From the NCBI GenBank assembly GCA_026004735.1, contig BPJS01000001.1, positions 1,612,001 to 1,676,000 on the forward strand: a DNA stretch of 64,000 nucleotides, read 5' to 3'. Below the pieces are notes generated by a model. The model had not been told where the DNA came from, made no database searches, and saw nothing but the letters and a program-made list of their open reading frames with translations. Below are positions 9,114-18,361 of the stretch, in pieces. The stretch's first letter is position 1. Every line of letters starts with the position of its first letter. A program made the translations under genes and the position numbers. This DNA comes from Isosphaeraceae bacterium (GTDB lineage Bacteria > Planctomycetota > Planctomycetia > Isosphaerales > Isosphaeraceae).

Positions 9114-10595
9114 ATGGGCCTGATCAAGTTTAAGCTGCCGCTAACGTCCTGGAGCGAAGACGATGTGCGTCAAGCCTACGTCCTCGGCCCCGACCTCTCG
9201 CCGACCCCCTGCGACGCCAGCCTCCGCGGTAGCGAACTGATCATCCGCCGGTCGGCCGTCGAAAGCGGCCGGGTGGTCGTCCCCTGGCGCGTCGAAGGCC
9301 GCGGTCGAGTCCTGCTCAACACGGCTACCCTGCCCGAACGGTTCGAAGCCTACGACCTGCTGGTCGAGCTGGCCCGCGGCACCCTCAACGACGTGCAAAA
9401 CCAGCTCTTCGCCTGGCAGGACCAGATCCAGATGCCGCCCGAGCTGAACCAGCTCATGGCCCGGGCCCGCCGCCACTTCGCCCAGGCCGCCACCTCGCGA
9501 GACACCGCTACCCTGGCCCAGGAATCCGCCAGCCGCGCCCTCCGCGACGCTCTGGAAGCTGGTCGCATCCTGACGCAAACCTATACTTCGCAAGTGCTCC
9601 AGGCTCGCAGATCGGCCGGGCCAGGGCTCGGAACCCGACTGGCCGTGCACCTCGACACTTCGTCCCGCCCTCATCCCTGGTGGGCGCGAATTCCCGAGGG
9701 ATTCAACGCTGTCCGGCTTGAAGCCGGTTGGCGCACCGTCGCCCCCGAAGCCGGCCAGTTCCGCTGGGAGGTGATCGACTCCCAGCTTCACTGGGCCCGG
9801 AAGCGGCATCTCAAGATATCGGCCGGGCCACTCATCGACCTCCGCTATGGTGCCCTGCCCGATTGGCTCTGGCTTTGGCAAGGTGATTACGAAGAGATTT
9901 CGTCCCAGGCCATTGACTACGTTCGCCACACCCTGGCCCGCTACCGGGGACGGATCCCGACTTGGCACCTGGTGGCCCGGCCAGGTTCGAACGCGATTCT
10001 CGACCTCTCCGAGGAAGATCAGGTCCGGTTGACCGCTCGGCTTGTCCAGGTCGCGCGCACGGTCGAGCCCGATGCGCGGCTGATCGTTGACTTCGACCGC
10101 CCCTGGGGCGACTGGATGGCGAGCGGCGAATTCCAGCTCGGCCCGCTCCATCTGGCCGACGCCCTGGCGCGGGCCGACCTCGGCCTATCGGGCATCGGCT
10201 TGGAGATCGTGCCGGGCTTCGTCCCCTGGGGCTCACCGCTTCGCGAGCTGTTTGAGTTCTCCCGCCTCCTGGACCTCTACGCCCGGATCGACCTGCCGCT
10301 GCATATCTCGCTGGCCTTCCCCTCTCACGTCGCCGAATCGCCGAGCCGCGACCTGTCCCGGATCGACCTCCGGCAGTGGCCCTCCACACCGACACCCGAG
10401 CTTCAGCGGGACTGGACCGAGCACTGGCTCGGGCTGGCCGTGGCCAAGCCTTTTGTCCACACCGTCTGCTGGGTCGAGGCCTGCGATGCCGCTCCACGAC
10501 TTTTCCCAGGGTGCGGGCTGTTTCGCGGCGATGGGAGCCCCCAGCCGGCCTTTGATTGGATTTGCGCGTTCCGAAAGGCGATGCTGTCCCGATGA
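9114..10595 (+). CDS. GH10-like TIM-barrel protein lacking the GH10 catalytic glutamates
   Basis: The 493-residue product has an N-terminal, probably beta-rich domain (residues 1-180) and a C-terminal barrel that reads like glycoside hydrolase family 10: FNAVRLEAGWRTVAPEAGQF, then YVRHTLARYRGRIPTWHLVA. In true GH10 xylanases the acid/base Glu lies in WDVVNE and the nucleophile in a TELD-type strand. Here the equivalent places read WHLVARPG and LPLHISLAF, so both glutamates appear to be missing. Many planctomycete proteins labelled endo-1,4-beta-xylanase share this look (recalled). There is no signal peptide. It may bind rather than cleave polysaccharide, or use different residues. The ATG at 9114 follows the previous stop by 49 bases. 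Confidence 0.7.
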   Translation: MGLIKFKLPLTSWSEDDVRQAYVLGPDLSPTPCDASLRGSELIIRRSAVESGRVVVPWRVEGRGRVLLNTATLPERFEAYDLLVELARGTLNDVQNQLFAWQDQIQMPPELNQLMARARRHFAQAATSRDTATLAQESASRALRDALEAGRILTQTYTSQVLQARRSAGPGLGTRLAVHLDTSSRPHPWWARIPEGFNAVRLEAGWRTVAPEAGQFRWEVIDSQLHWARKRHLKISAGPLIDLRYGALPDWLWLWQGDYEEISSQAIDYVRHTLARYRGRIPTWHLVARPGSNAILDLSEEDQVRLTARLVQVARTVEPDARLIVDFDRPWGDWMASGEFQLGPLHLADALARADLGLSGIGLEIVPGFVPWGSPLRELFEFSRLLDLYARIDLPLHISLAFPSHVAESPSRDLSRIDLRQWPSTPTPELQRDWTEHWLGLAVAKPFVHTVCWVEACDAAPRLFPGCGLFRGDGSPQPAFDWICAFRKAMLSR

Positions 10596-10686
10596 GACAT
10601 CCTCCCTGGACCCGCCTTGGCCAGGGCTGGTGCGGCCGGCTAGGATGATAAATCAGTCTTTCCCCCAGCGCATCCGTGACTCGGCG

Positions 10687-12126
10687 ATGGACCGTCCACC
10701 CATGCGTTGCCTGGTGCTGCTTGTGGGTGCCTGGCTCAACCCGGCCCTCGCAGCGAGTGAACTCCCTCGTCGCCCGTTGCCCGTCGAGGGCTTCTCGGCC
10801 TTTGGCCCCGATCTGGCCGACTGCCTGCAACTGCTTCAGGCCAACCTCGAGTCGCCCCCGTCCCAGCCGCCCTCGCCCCAGAAATCCCGGAGCGTGCGTG
10901 TGGCCGACCCAGCCGGAGGGACCCGCGTCGCGCGCGAATACGGACCCGACGGCAGCCGCATGCTCATCCTTCCGGACGGACAGATCGTCTGGACCGATCG
11001 ACCCGTCTACGTCAACGACGCGTTCCTTCCAGATTCACCCGAAGCGCTCCGCGACCGCTTGTTGGCCGGGCCTTACGCCGGCTTCAAATCGCTGCTGACC
11101 CCGCGATACGTCCTCCTGTACACCTGCTCGGATCGATTCGCCGAGTCGAGCGGCCGGTTACTCGAATCGCTCTGCGACGGCCTGCTCAAGCGGTTTCGGG
11201 AGCGCGGCTTTTCCGTCCACGAACCGGAATTCCCCTTAGTCGGGGTGATCTTCGCGACCGAGGCCGAGTTCCGAGCCCACCGCGAGGTGGCCCCAGACGT
11301 CCAGGCTTACTTCGACGTCATCTCGAACCGGATCTTCCTCTACGAGACCCGATCGAACGATCTCGACGACCCAAAGCTCGCCGTTCTCCGCAAGCCGCAG
11401 ACGATCGCCCACGAGGGCACGCACCAGATTCTTCAGAATATCGGCGTTCAGCAACGGCTGGCCGACTGGCCGGCGTGGGTCGTCGAGGGCCTGGCCGAGC
11501 TGGCGGCCTCCACCCAATCGACCCGAGACACCTGGGCGGGAATGAGCCAGGTCAACCCGTTCCATGTGGCGACGCTCGAGGATCTGCTGGATGCCTCGTG
11601 GCTCCAGCAAATTGGCGTCACGGCGGTTCCGGCGCCCCAGGAATGGCGGCAGTCGCTCGTCGAGTATCTGTCACGCCGCCGCCGCCTGACCCCGACCGAC
11701 TACGCCCTCGCCTGGACGCTGACCCACTATCTAGCGAATCGCCGCACCGATGCCTTCCTGGCCTATCTGAAGACTCTGGCAGCGCGGGAGCCGGGGGTTG
11801 CTCACTCCGACGACGAGGATCTGGCGGTCTTCCGCGACCATTTCGGTCCCCGCCTGGACCGGCTCGATCGCCAAGTCACCCAACATGTGCAACGGCTCCG
11901 CGCTCAAGTTCCTCTGGCTTACTACGCGGTCACATTTGAACAGGTCCTCTCGGCGGGCCGGTTCCGCCGGGCGACGCTCGTGACCCGATCTCCGGCGATC
12001 GTCCGCGAATGGGTCGAAGAGCGATTGCCGGACCCCAGAGGCGGCCCCTACCAGTGGGAGGCCGTCCCGTTCCGCGACCGAGCCGTTGCCTACCAGTACA
12101 CCCAGCAATGGCTCCAGTCGCGCTAA
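10687..12126 (+). CDS. secreted DUF1570-type protein with HExxH metallopeptidase motif
   Basis: About 479 residues. The N-terminus contains a signal-peptide-like segment, MRCLVLLVGAWLNPALA. The centre carries TIAHEGTHQIL, an HExxH zinc site, followed by PAWVVEGLAELA, which supplies the downstream Glu typical of gluzincin-like folds and of planctomycete DUF1570 proteins. A peptidase function is inferred from the motif only. The start is uncertain: ATG 10687, ATG 10702 (immediately at the signal peptide) and ATG 10645 are all in frame and none has a strong ribosome binding site. It lies 91 bases after the GH10-like gene on the same strand and could be co-transcribed with it. Confidence 0.75.
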   Translation: MDRPPMRCLVLLVGAWLNPALAASELPRRPLPVEGFSAFGPDLADCLQLLQANLESPPSQPPSPQKSRSVRVADPAGGTRVAREYGPDGSRMLILPDGQIVWTDRPVYVNDAFLPDSPEALRDRLLAGPYAGFKSLLTPRYVLLYTCSDRFAESSGRLLESLCDGLLKRFRERGFSVHEPEFPLVGVIFATEAEFRAHREVAPDVQAYFDVISNRIFLYETRSNDLDDPKLAVLRKPQTIAHEGTHQILQNIGVQQRLADWPAWVVEGLAELAASTQSTRDTWAGMSQVNPFHVATLEDLLDASWLQQIGVTAVPAPQEWRQSLVEYLSRRRRLTPTDYALAWTLTHYLANRRTDAFLAYLKTLAAREPGVAHSDDEDLAVFRDHFGPRLDRLDRQVTQHVQRLRAQVPLAYYAVTFEQVLSAGRFRRATLVTRSPAIVREWVEERLPDPRGGPYQWEAVPFRDRAVAYQYTQQWLQSR

Positions 12127-12316
12127 GAGGCACGCGGTCCGGCTCGCGTCCATCACGGACGCTCCGCGTTTTGACGGACCGTTTCTCGGAGAACCTCGCA
12201 GGTCGGGGACGGGACGGTCTCCCCACCGCCACGTCGGCTCGGCGTCGTGATGGCTCGTCCTGCAGCTCGTTGGCTGTTTTTTTGTCGGTTACCGGATGAT
12301 TTTGAGCGGGTCCGGT

Positions 12317-12345
12317 TTCACGGCCAAAGCGTCGGCGGGTATGAT
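12317..12345 (+). promoter_or_regulatory. sigma70-like promoter of tRNA-Ala
   Basis: TTCACG at 12317-12322 and TATGAT at 12340-12345 are separated by 17 bases and match the consensus hexamers at 4/6 and 5/6 positions. The expected start of transcription falls just before the tRNA at 12355. The call is sequence-based only. Confidence 0.55.
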
Positions 12346-12354
12346 ACGGACTGC

Positions 12355-12427
12355 GGGGACGTAGCTCAATTGGGAGAGCGCCTGCTTTGCACGCAGGAGG
12401 TTGCCGGTTCGATCCCGGTCGTCTCCA
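12355..12427 (+). tRNA. tRNA-Ala (anticodon TGC)
   Basis: The 73-base cloverleaf has the acceptor arm GGGGACG paired with CGTCTCC, the D-arm GCTC...GAGC, the anticodon stem CCTGC/GCAGG with loop TTTGCAC (anticodon at 12388-12390), and the T-arm CCGGTTCGATCCCGG. The discriminator base is A. CCA is not encoded: the next bases are TTC, so the tail must be added by nucleotidyltransferase. Confidence 0.97.
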
Positions 12428-12477
12428 TTCTTGGGACCTGAGGGCGAGGGTGCTCCGGTCTGGGTCGGTGCAACCGG

Positions 12478-13221
12478 TCAACCGCCCCGGTTGGGATGGT
12501 TGAAGCGGATCGGGGGCAGTTCGGCGACCGCCCGGCGGAGCGACTGTTCCCACTGGCTGCGGATGGCCGCCAGATCCGGGTCGCGGTCGTCGAAGCGGCG
12601 TATTCTGTGAAACGCCAGTTCGTCGGCGCGGTAGATCAAGAGGTCGATCGGCGGCCCGACCGTCACGTTCGAACGCATCGTCGAGTCGAGCGAAATCAGG
12701 GCGTATCGGGCGGCGTCCTCCAGCGTGGTTTGGTCGTGACAGACGCCGCGGTCGAGAATCGGCCGACCGTACTTGCTCTCGCCGATCTGAAGGTAGGGCG
12801 AATCCTCGGTGGCACGGAGCGGATTTCCCTGGGGATAGATCAAATAGAGGTCGTGCGGCCCGCCGCGGATCTGGCCGGCCAGAATCGCGTGGACGTTGAA
12901 CTGGTAGCCGTCGACCTCCAGCGCGCGTCGGTCCAGGTCGGCCACGCGGCGGATCATCTCGCCCACGACCCGTGCCGCATCGTACATCGTCGCGACGGCG
13001 GCCAGCCCGCGTTGCTCCTCAAACTCCCGGCCGAGCATGGTCACGACCGACTGCGAGCAGGACAGGCTTCCGCTGGTCAACACGGCGAAGACCCGCTCAC
13101 CGCGCCGTTCCAGGGTGTGCATCTTGCGGCAGACGTTGACCTGGTCGTAGCCGGCGTTGGTCCGCGAGTCGGAGGCGACGACAAATCCTTCCTGCGTCTT
13201 GATTCCCAGGCAATACGTCAT
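12478..13221 (-). CDS. Anbu-type proteasome-like peptidase
   Basis: The 247-residue product belongs to the ancestral beta-subunit (Anbu) branch of the proteasome/HslV Ntn-hydrolase family. Starting at ATG 13221 gives MTYCLGIKTQEGFVVASDSR, so Met removal would expose Thr2 as the catalytic nucleophile; the ASDSR strand is also typical. The open frame continues 29 codons further upstream, but those residues would bury the Thr. The gene ends a minus-strand cluster with transglutaminase-like, alpha-E and circularly permuted ATP-grasp genes. This association is well known for Anbu and is thought to make or process a peptide-like product or tag (family knowledge; substrate unknown). The transglutaminase gene ends 58 bases upstream, which supports one transcript. 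Confidence 0.9.
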   Translation of the reverse strand: MTYCLGIKTQEGFVVASDSRTNAGYDQVNVCRKMHTLERRGERVFAVLTSGSLSCSQSVVTMLGREFEEQRGLAAVATMYDAARVVGEMIRRVADLDRRALEVDGYQFNVHAILAGQIRGGPHDLYLIYPQGNPLRATEDSPYLQIGESKYGRPILDRGVCHDQTTLEDAARYALISLDSTMRSNVTVGPPIDLLIYRADELAFHRIRRFDDRDPDLAAIRSQWEQSLRRAVAELPPIRFNHPNRGG

Positions 13222-13279
13222 GGGCGGAAGGGCCTCGCTGGCTCGGCCGCCGCGGTCGGCAGGATCGGCGGATTGCTTC

Positions 13280-14335
13280 TCATACCGCGATCCGTGGGAC
13301 TTGTGCAAGTCGGGTTCCCGCCGGTCGGCGTCCTTGTTGCTGTTGCTGGCCCTGTTGCCGATACAGCAGCGCCTGGGGCAACGGCTGGTCCGGGTAGGCG
13401 GGCCAGGAACGTGAATTCCAGGCCGGCCGCAGCTCGACCGGGTTGGCCGATGGGATCGGCGGGCGTTGGCTCGTCAGCTCCTCGGTCGTTTCCCACGAGC
13501 TGGGCAACCGCTCGAGCACCTCGACGCGAACCGAGACCTCCATCTGTTCCTCGCCCTCGCCCTTCCAAACGCCGCGGTTGGGCGGTACGTCCGAGTAGTC
13601 TCGACCGATGGCGACGACCACATGGTCGTCGGCGACGAACTGGCCGGTCGTCGGATCCAGATCGAGCCATTCGACCTCAGGCCCGCACCAGACCTGGCAC
13701 CACGCATGAGTTGCGATCTCGCCCGGATGGTTGACGTAGCCGCTCACATACCGCGCCGGGATGCCCAAGGAGCGGCAGGACCCGATGAACAAGTGGGCGT
13801 AATCCTGACAGACGCCGCGACCGAGTCGCAGCGCCTCGGACAACGGCGTCCGTTCAGTCGTGACCCGCGGGTCGTAACGAAACCGCTCGCGTAGGGCCTG
13901 CATCAAAGTGGGCAGGTACGTCCTCAACGGATCGCTCGCCGGCCGGGGTAGCGCGGCGACCAGTGCCTCGCGTTCCGGGCTGGCATCGATCAGCGGACTC
14001 GGACCGCCAAACTCGGCGGCCTCCAACCCGATCGACCAGGAGGGATCCCAGGGTCGATTCCCCAGCCGGGCCAGCGCGGGACGGCGGTGGGTACGGACCA
14101 GACTGGTCGCCTCGAGCCGCAGCTCGCGGTAGGCCGCTGTCACATGGAACAGATCGACGCGATTTCCATAACCATCGCGGTACGAGAACAACCCGGCCGC
14201 CGGGACCGACTGGAGCTGAAAACTGAGCAGTGTCTGGTCTTCGTCGGAACGCGGGGCCATCCGCACCGCGGACACCGTGTGATCGACGGGCTTGGTGTAG
14301 CGAAATCGGGTCAAATGATGGATTTTGAGCAGCAT
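13280..14335 (-). CDS. transglutaminase-like cysteine peptidase (Anbu/ATP-grasp cluster)
   Basis: About 351 residues from ATG 14335, giving MLLKIHHLTRFRYTKPVDHT as in family members. An N-terminal beta domain (bacterial transglutaminase-like N-terminal) precedes the papain-like core. The catalytic triad is visible as Cys176 in GRGVCQDYAH, His210 in IATHAWCQVW and Asp227 in LDLDPTTGQ. The C-terminal 100 residues are unusual for their Pro and Gln content and include a run of five Gln. Such proteins are predicted peptidases or amide-bond-processing enzymes acting with the neighbouring alpha-E and ATP-grasp proteins. An in-frame GTG-type extension to 14356 is less likely. Confidence 0.92.
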   Translation of the reverse strand: MLLKIHHLTRFRYTKPVDHTVSAVRMAPRSDEDQTLLSFQLQSVPAAGLFSYRDGYGNRVDLFHVTAAYRELRLEATSLVRTHRRPALARLGNRPWDPSWSIGLEAAEFGGPSPLIDASPEREALVAALPRPASDPLRTYLPTLMQALRERFRYDPRVTTERTPLSEALRLGRGVCQDYAHLFIGSCRSLGIPARYVSGYVNHPGEIATHAWCQVWCGPEVEWLDLDPTTGQFVADDHVVVAIGRDYSDVPPNRGVWKGEGEEQMEVSVRVEVLERLPSSWETTEELTSQRPPIPSANPVELRPAWNSRSWPAYPDQPLPQALLYRQQGQQQQQGRRPAGTRLAQVPRIAV

Positions 14336-14359
14336 GGCTCGCGGCTCCCTTACCAAGGC

Positions 14360-15322
14360 TCAGGTTGTCTGGAAATAGGCCAGATGAACGGCGTCGCCGA
14401 TGCGGTGGCAGGTCACCAGCAGGCCGACCAGATAAGGCTGCAGCCCGCGTTGGAGCAGATCACGCTGATCCAGATACCGTAGCTCACTGCTGAGCCGCCC
14501 GAGAAGCCGGCGCGCGTCGCTGGCCTGGGGTGAGCCATCATCCTCAATCGACTCGACCGATTCGACGCAGCGGTCAATGCAAAACCGAATCGAACGCGGG
14601 AACCCTTCGTCGAGGATCAAAAAGCCGATCACGCCGACCGGGTCGATCTGATCGTGGGCATGCTGCAGGTAGGCCTCATGGGCCGAGCAACTCTTGAGCA
14701 GATTGGACCAGTGCATCGCACTCAGCGTGCCCGGATCCAGCGCCTCCAGAGCCGGTAACCGCGGAAGACCAAACTGGAGAATTCGGCCGATCTGATTGGC
14801 CCGTTCCAGATGCCGACCGAGCTGGAGGAAGTGGTAGGCCTCGGCCCGGGGCAGCGTCGCATCCACCAGGCCCCCGAAGAGCGCGCACCCCCGCTTGACC
14901 CATTCGAGGAACCGCAGCGGGCTTTGCTGCAATCGCAACCGCGCCCGCGACGTCCGCATCTCCAAGAACAAGCTGTTGAGCTGATCCCAGGCATCGGCGC
15001 TGAGCGCCTCGCGCGAGGCGCGCGCATTGTCGCGCGCTCGGCCCAGCATCACTCGGATCGAATGTCCCTCGACCGGCTCAATCGTCAAGAATTCGAGCAC
15101 CTGTTCCCGCTCGAGAACCGCGCCGGCCCGCTGCTGAAAGGCGTCGCGGCAGGCCAGCACGCTCAAAGCGTCGGCCAGCGGCGAGGCGTCCGGGCTTTCC
15201 TCACGCAACTCCGCGGCGTCCAGTTCGAGGTGGTAGGCAACCTCCAACAACCGCGCCACATTCTCCGCACGCTCGACGTAGCGGCCAATCCAATACAGAT
15301 TCTCGGCCACCCGGCTGAGCAT
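14360..15322 (-). CDS. alpha-E domain protein (DUF403)
   Basis: The 320-residue, almost entirely helical product starts MLSRVAENLYWIGRYVERAE, the hallmark of the alpha-E family. No catalytic motif is known. Members nearly always sit beside a circularly permuted ATP-grasp gene and a transglutaminase-like gene, as here, and may act as a partner or scaffold in peptide synthesis (family knowledge). Only three bases separate it from the ATP-grasp stop codon upstream, so translation is probably coupled. The ATG at 15322 is clear. Confidence 0.94.
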   Translation of the reverse strand: MLSRVAENLYWIGRYVERAENVARLLEVAYHLELDAAELREESPDASPLADALSVLACRDAFQQRAGAVLEREQVLEFLTIEPVEGHSIRVMLGRARDNARASREALSADAWDQLNSLFLEMRTSRARLRLQQSPLRFLEWVKRGCALFGGLVDATLPRAEAYHFLQLGRHLERANQIGRILQFGLPRLPALEALDPGTLSAMHWSNLLKSCSAHEAYLQHAHDQIDPVGVIGFLILDEGFPRSIRFCIDRCVESVESIEDDGSPQASDARRLLGRLSSELRYLDQRDLLQRGLQPYLVGLLVTCHRIGDAVHLAYFQTT

Positions 15323-15325
15323 GAC

Positions 15326-16921
15326 TCAACCGCCTCCCGACTCCCGAAGCTCATCCTGCAACTCCGCCAGCACCCAGGTATCCTTAGTTCCCCCGCCTTG
15401 GGAACTGTTGACCACCAGGCTTCCCCGCGGCAACGCGACCCGCGTCAATCCCCCGGGCAAGACCTTGATCTCGCGGCCGCAGAGAACGAACGGGCGAAGG
15501 TCGACATGACGCCCCTCGATCCGGTCGTCGATCAGCGTCGGGTGCTGACTGAGACAGATCGTCGGCTGCGCGATGTAGCCGCGGGGGTTGGCCTCGATCC
15601 GCCGGGCAAACTCCTCGCGCTGGGTTCGCGTCGAGACCGGACCAATCAGCATCCCGTAGCCGCCCGACGCATCGACGGCCTTGACCACCAGTTGCTCGAG
15701 ATGGGCCAGGATGTACGCTCGCTCGGAGGGGATCAGTGGGCGGAAGGTCTCAACGTTGCGTAGGATCGGTTCTTCGCCGAGGTAGTATCGGATCATCGCC
15801 GGCACATAGGGGTAAATCGCTTTGTCGTCGGCGACCCCGGTGCCGATTGCATTGGCCAGACCGAGCTGGCGACCACGATAGGCTGCGAACAGCCCGGGTA
15901 CGCCCAACTGGCTGTCGGGTCGAAAGACCAGCGGGTCGAGATAATCGTCGTCGATCCGCCGGTAGAGGACATCGACCCGCCGCGGCCCGCGCGTTGTCCG
16001 CATGAAAATCTGACCGCGATCAAAAAACAGGTCGCGGCCTTCAACCAGCTCGACCCCCATCCGCCGCGCCAGGTACCCGTGCTCGAAATATGCCGAGTTG
16101 TACAGCCCGGGCGTCAGGACAGCGACACACGGATCATCGCCGCAACTTGGGGGCGCCGCGAAGCGAAGCGTCGCGAGCAAATCCGCCGGATAGTCGTCAA
16201 CCGGCCGGATCGCGTAGGTCTCGAACAGCACCGGAAAGACCTGCTTCATCACTTGCCGGTTCTTGAGCACGTAGCTGACGCCTGACGGGGTCCGCCCGTT
16301 GTCCTCCAGAACCAGATACTCGCCGGTCTCATCCCGGATCAGGTCGATGCCGCAGATGTGGATGTAGATGTCGTGGGCGACCCGAACGCCCAGACACTCC
16401 CGGCGATATCCCGAAGCGCCGAGCACCAGGTCCGGCGGAATCACGCGATCGCGGAGAATTTTGCGATCGTGGTACACATCGTGGACAAAGGCGTTCAAGG
16501 CCCGCAGCCGCTGCTTCAGGCCCCGCTCGATCTTCTCCCACTCGGAGGCGGTGACCAGCCGCGGAATCGGGTCGAAGGGGATAATCCGCTCCACCCCCTG
16601 ATCACGCCCATAGACCGTGAAGGTGATCCCCTGATGGCGCAGAATTAAGTCGGAAAGCCGATGCCGGCGCGACAGCTCCTCCCCGCCCATCGCCACCAGC
16701 CGGTCGTACAGCCGAGCGTAATGCGGCCGCGGACGGTCGGCCTCATCAAACATCTCGTCGAAGCCGCGCCGAGTGTATCCCTCGAACAAACTGGAGCGAA
16801 TCGATTCCAACTCCAAGCGCAAACCCCCAGAGTGGGGCTTCCCAGGTCCACCCCGCCGATCCACCGGCCACAATCCCTCCTCGATCTGAATGAGCAGATT
16901 TCGGTCCGTTCCCTCGATCAA
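15326..16921 (-). CDS. circularly permuted ATP-grasp type 2 protein
   Basis: About 531 residues, a predicted ATP-dependent carboxylate-amine ligase with the ATP-grasp lobes permuted. Characteristic strings are FDEMFDEADRPRPHY near residue 55, FVHDVYHD, EDNGRTPSGVSYVLKNR, TPGLYNSAYFEHGYLAR, the KAVDASGGYGM nucleotide loop and the C-terminal SSQGGGTKDTWVL. It is the first gene of the four-gene Anbu cluster. It is expected to form amide bonds in a small peptide whose identity is unknown. The start is unsure: the frame opens at TTG 16921, and other TTG codons near residues 34-38 could serve, while the conserved part begins near residue 48. Confidence 0.93.
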   Translation of the reverse strand: MIEGTDRNLLIQIEEGLWPVDRRGGPGKPHSGGLRLELESIRSSLFEGYTRRGFDEMFDEADRPRPHYARLYDRLVAMGGEELSRRHRLSDLILRHQGITFTVYGRDQGVERIIPFDPIPRLVTASEWEKIERGLKQRLRALNAFVHDVYHDRKILRDRVIPPDLVLGASGYRRECLGVRVAHDIYIHICGIDLIRDETGEYLVLEDNGRTPSGVSYVLKNRQVMKQVFPVLFETYAIRPVDDYPADLLATLRFAAPPSCGDDPCVAVLTPGLYNSAYFEHGYLARRMGVELVEGRDLFFDRGQIFMRTTRGPRRVDVLYRRIDDDYLDPLVFRPDSQLGVPGLFAAYRGRQLGLANAIGTGVADDKAIYPYVPAMIRYYLGEEPILRNVETFRPLIPSERAYILAHLEQLVVKAVDASGGYGMLIGPVSTRTQREEFARRIEANPRGYIAQPTICLSQHPTLIDDRIEGRHVDLRPFVLCGREIKVLPGGLTRVALPRGSLVVNSSQGGGTKDTWVLAELQDELRESGGG

Positions 16922-17034
16922 TCCCTAACTTGATCCAGCATAACCACCTGGTTCAACGAGTGACGATTCGGATCTGTTCGCGCAGCATAGCGGCCGGGCA
17001 GGCTTGCGCGAAAATCGGGCAGCATCAAAACGCT

Positions 17035-17062
17035 GGGGCGTTCGGCATGGGCCGAACGCCCC
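17035..17062 (-). terminator. hairpin terminator after rplS
   Basis: GGGGCGTTCGGC and GCCGAACGCCCC form a perfect 12-bp stem with a four-base loop. Read on the minus strand it lies 32 bases beyond the rplS stop and is followed by AGCGTTTTG, giving a short T run. It should end the ffh-rplS transcript. Confidence 0.8.
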
Positions 17063-17094
17063 TGACGGAAGCGGAGGTGGGGGGTGTGAGCTGC

Positions 17095-17568
17095 TTATTC
17101 GCTGGCCGCGGAGGCCTCAGCGCGGGCAGCCTTGGCGGCGGCCTTGGCCTGTTTGGCCGACTTGCGGACCTCGCGCTTGGCGGCCTTGGCGGCCTTGGCG
17201 GCTTCGGCCGTCAGTTTGGCGGGCTGGCGTTCCTTGAGCCGCACCGCCTTGCCTGACCGCTCGCGGAGGTAATACAGCTTGGCGCGGCGAACCTTGCCGG
17301 AGCGCTTCACTTGAATGTCCGCGATCCGTGGCGAATGGAGCGGAAACTTACGCTCGACGCCTTCTCCGGCCACGATCCGCCGCACCACGAACATTTCGCG
17401 GGTTCCGGAGCCGGAGCGGGCGATCACCACGCCGTTGAAGATCTGAATCCGTTCTTTTTCGCCTTCCAGGATGCGGACGTGGACATCGACCGTATCGCCG
17501 ATCTCGAACGCCGGAACCGTTTCCTTCATACTCGAGCGTTCGACCAGATTAAGCAGATGGTTTTGCAT
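17095..17568 (-). CDS. rplS: 50S ribosomal protein L19
   Basis: The 157-residue product sits at the 30S-50S interface. The family core is clear: [43 protein letters not shown]-like FPLHSPRI, and [20 protein letters not shown]. It is longer than the usual 115 residues because of a C-terminal tail of about 40 residues rich in Lys and Ala, probably helical and basic, which may add RNA contacts. The ATG at 17568 overlaps the trmD end by 20 bases. The order rpsP-trmD-rplS is the classic bacterial arrangement, lacking rimM between rpsP and trmD here. Confidence 0.97.
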   Translation of the reverse strand: MQNHLLNLVERSSMKETVPAFEIGDTVDVHVRILEGEKERIQIFNGVVIARSGSGTREMFVVRRIVAGEGVERKFPLHSPRIADIQVKRSGKVRRAKLYYLRERSGKAVRLKERQPAKLTAEAAKAAKAAKREVRKSAKQAKAAAKAARAEASAASE

Positions 17569-18346
17569 GGATCGGGGGCCTTTCGTTTCTGTGCGGGGAG
17601 CAATCGGCCAGAGGGCCGACCGCGGTGTCGGGGTTTGGGGGAAGCTGACGCCGGCTCCGGCGCCAGGCGGCGATCGCCGCGTGGTCGCCCCCGAGCAGCA
17701 CCTCGGGGACGTGAAGCCCACGGTATTCGCGGGGGCGGGTGTAGTGGGGATATTCTAAAGACCCGGTCTGGTCGAACGATTCATCCTGGGCGCTCTGCTC
17801 GTGGCCGAGCACGCCGGGAACGAGCCGGGAGACGGCCTCGATCAGCACCATGGCGGGCACCTCGCCGCCGGAGAGGATGTAGTCGCCGATCGAGACCAGT
17901 TCTGGTCGGAGAATCTCGAAGATCCGCTCGTCGAAGCCCTCGTAGCGGCCGCAGATCAAGATCAGTCGGCGCTGCTCGGCCAGTTGAGCGACCCGTTGCT
18001 GGTCGAGCCGGCGGCCGCGCGGCGTGAGCGCGATCAACCAGCCCGGCTCCGGGTCGAGGGCACGGACGGCTTCGACGGCCTCGACCACCGGAGGAGCCAT
18101 GAGCACCATTCCGGGGCCGCCACCGAACGGCCGATCGTCCACTTGTTGATGCCGGCCCCGCGCCCAGTCGCGGATATTCCAGCGATGGATGGCGATCCGC
18201 CCCGCTTCTACAGCCCGGCCGATCAGCGACTCACTCACGAAGCTGTCGAACAGCGAGGGGAAGAGCGTGAGCACGTCGAACCGGAGCCGTGGTTCGGCCC
18301 GGCTCGTCGCTTCGCCGGAAGAGGAGAAATCGGGGCTGGGCAACAT
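17549..18346 (-). CDS. trmD: tRNA (guanine-N1-)-methyltransferase
   Basis: The 265-residue product methylates G37 of tRNAs using S-adenosylmethionine, which prevents frameshifting. The SPOUT-family signatures are present: [27 protein letters not shown] N-terminus, [12 protein letters not shown], the knotted AdoMet site in [12 protein letters not shown] and [20 protein letters not shown], and [12 protein letters not shown]. Residues before the first beta strand (1-21) form an extra N-terminal tail; there is no closer start codon, so ATG 18346 is kept. It lies 15 bases downstream of rpsP and overlaps rplS by 20 bases. Confidence 0.97.
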   Translation of the reverse strand: MLPSPDFSSSGEATSRAEPRLRFDVLTLFPSLFDSFVSESLIGRAVEAGRIAIHRWNIRDWARGRHQQVDDRPFGGGPGMVLMAPPVVEAVEAVRALDPEPGWLIALTPRGRRLDQQRVAQLAEQRRLILICGRYEGFDERIFEILRPELVSIGDYILSGGEVPAMVLIEAVSRLVPGVLGHEQSAQDESFDQTGSLEYPHYTRPREYRGLHVPEVLLGGDHAAIAAWRRSRRQLPPNPDTAVGPLADCSPHRNERPPIHAKPSA

Positions 18347-18361
18347 CGCGGATCGTCGGTC

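Noticed and set aside
12268..12276. T-run upstream of tRNA-Ala as a terminator
   Set aside because: Only a 4-5 bp weak stem precedes it, so the case for a hairpin terminator is too thin to annotate.
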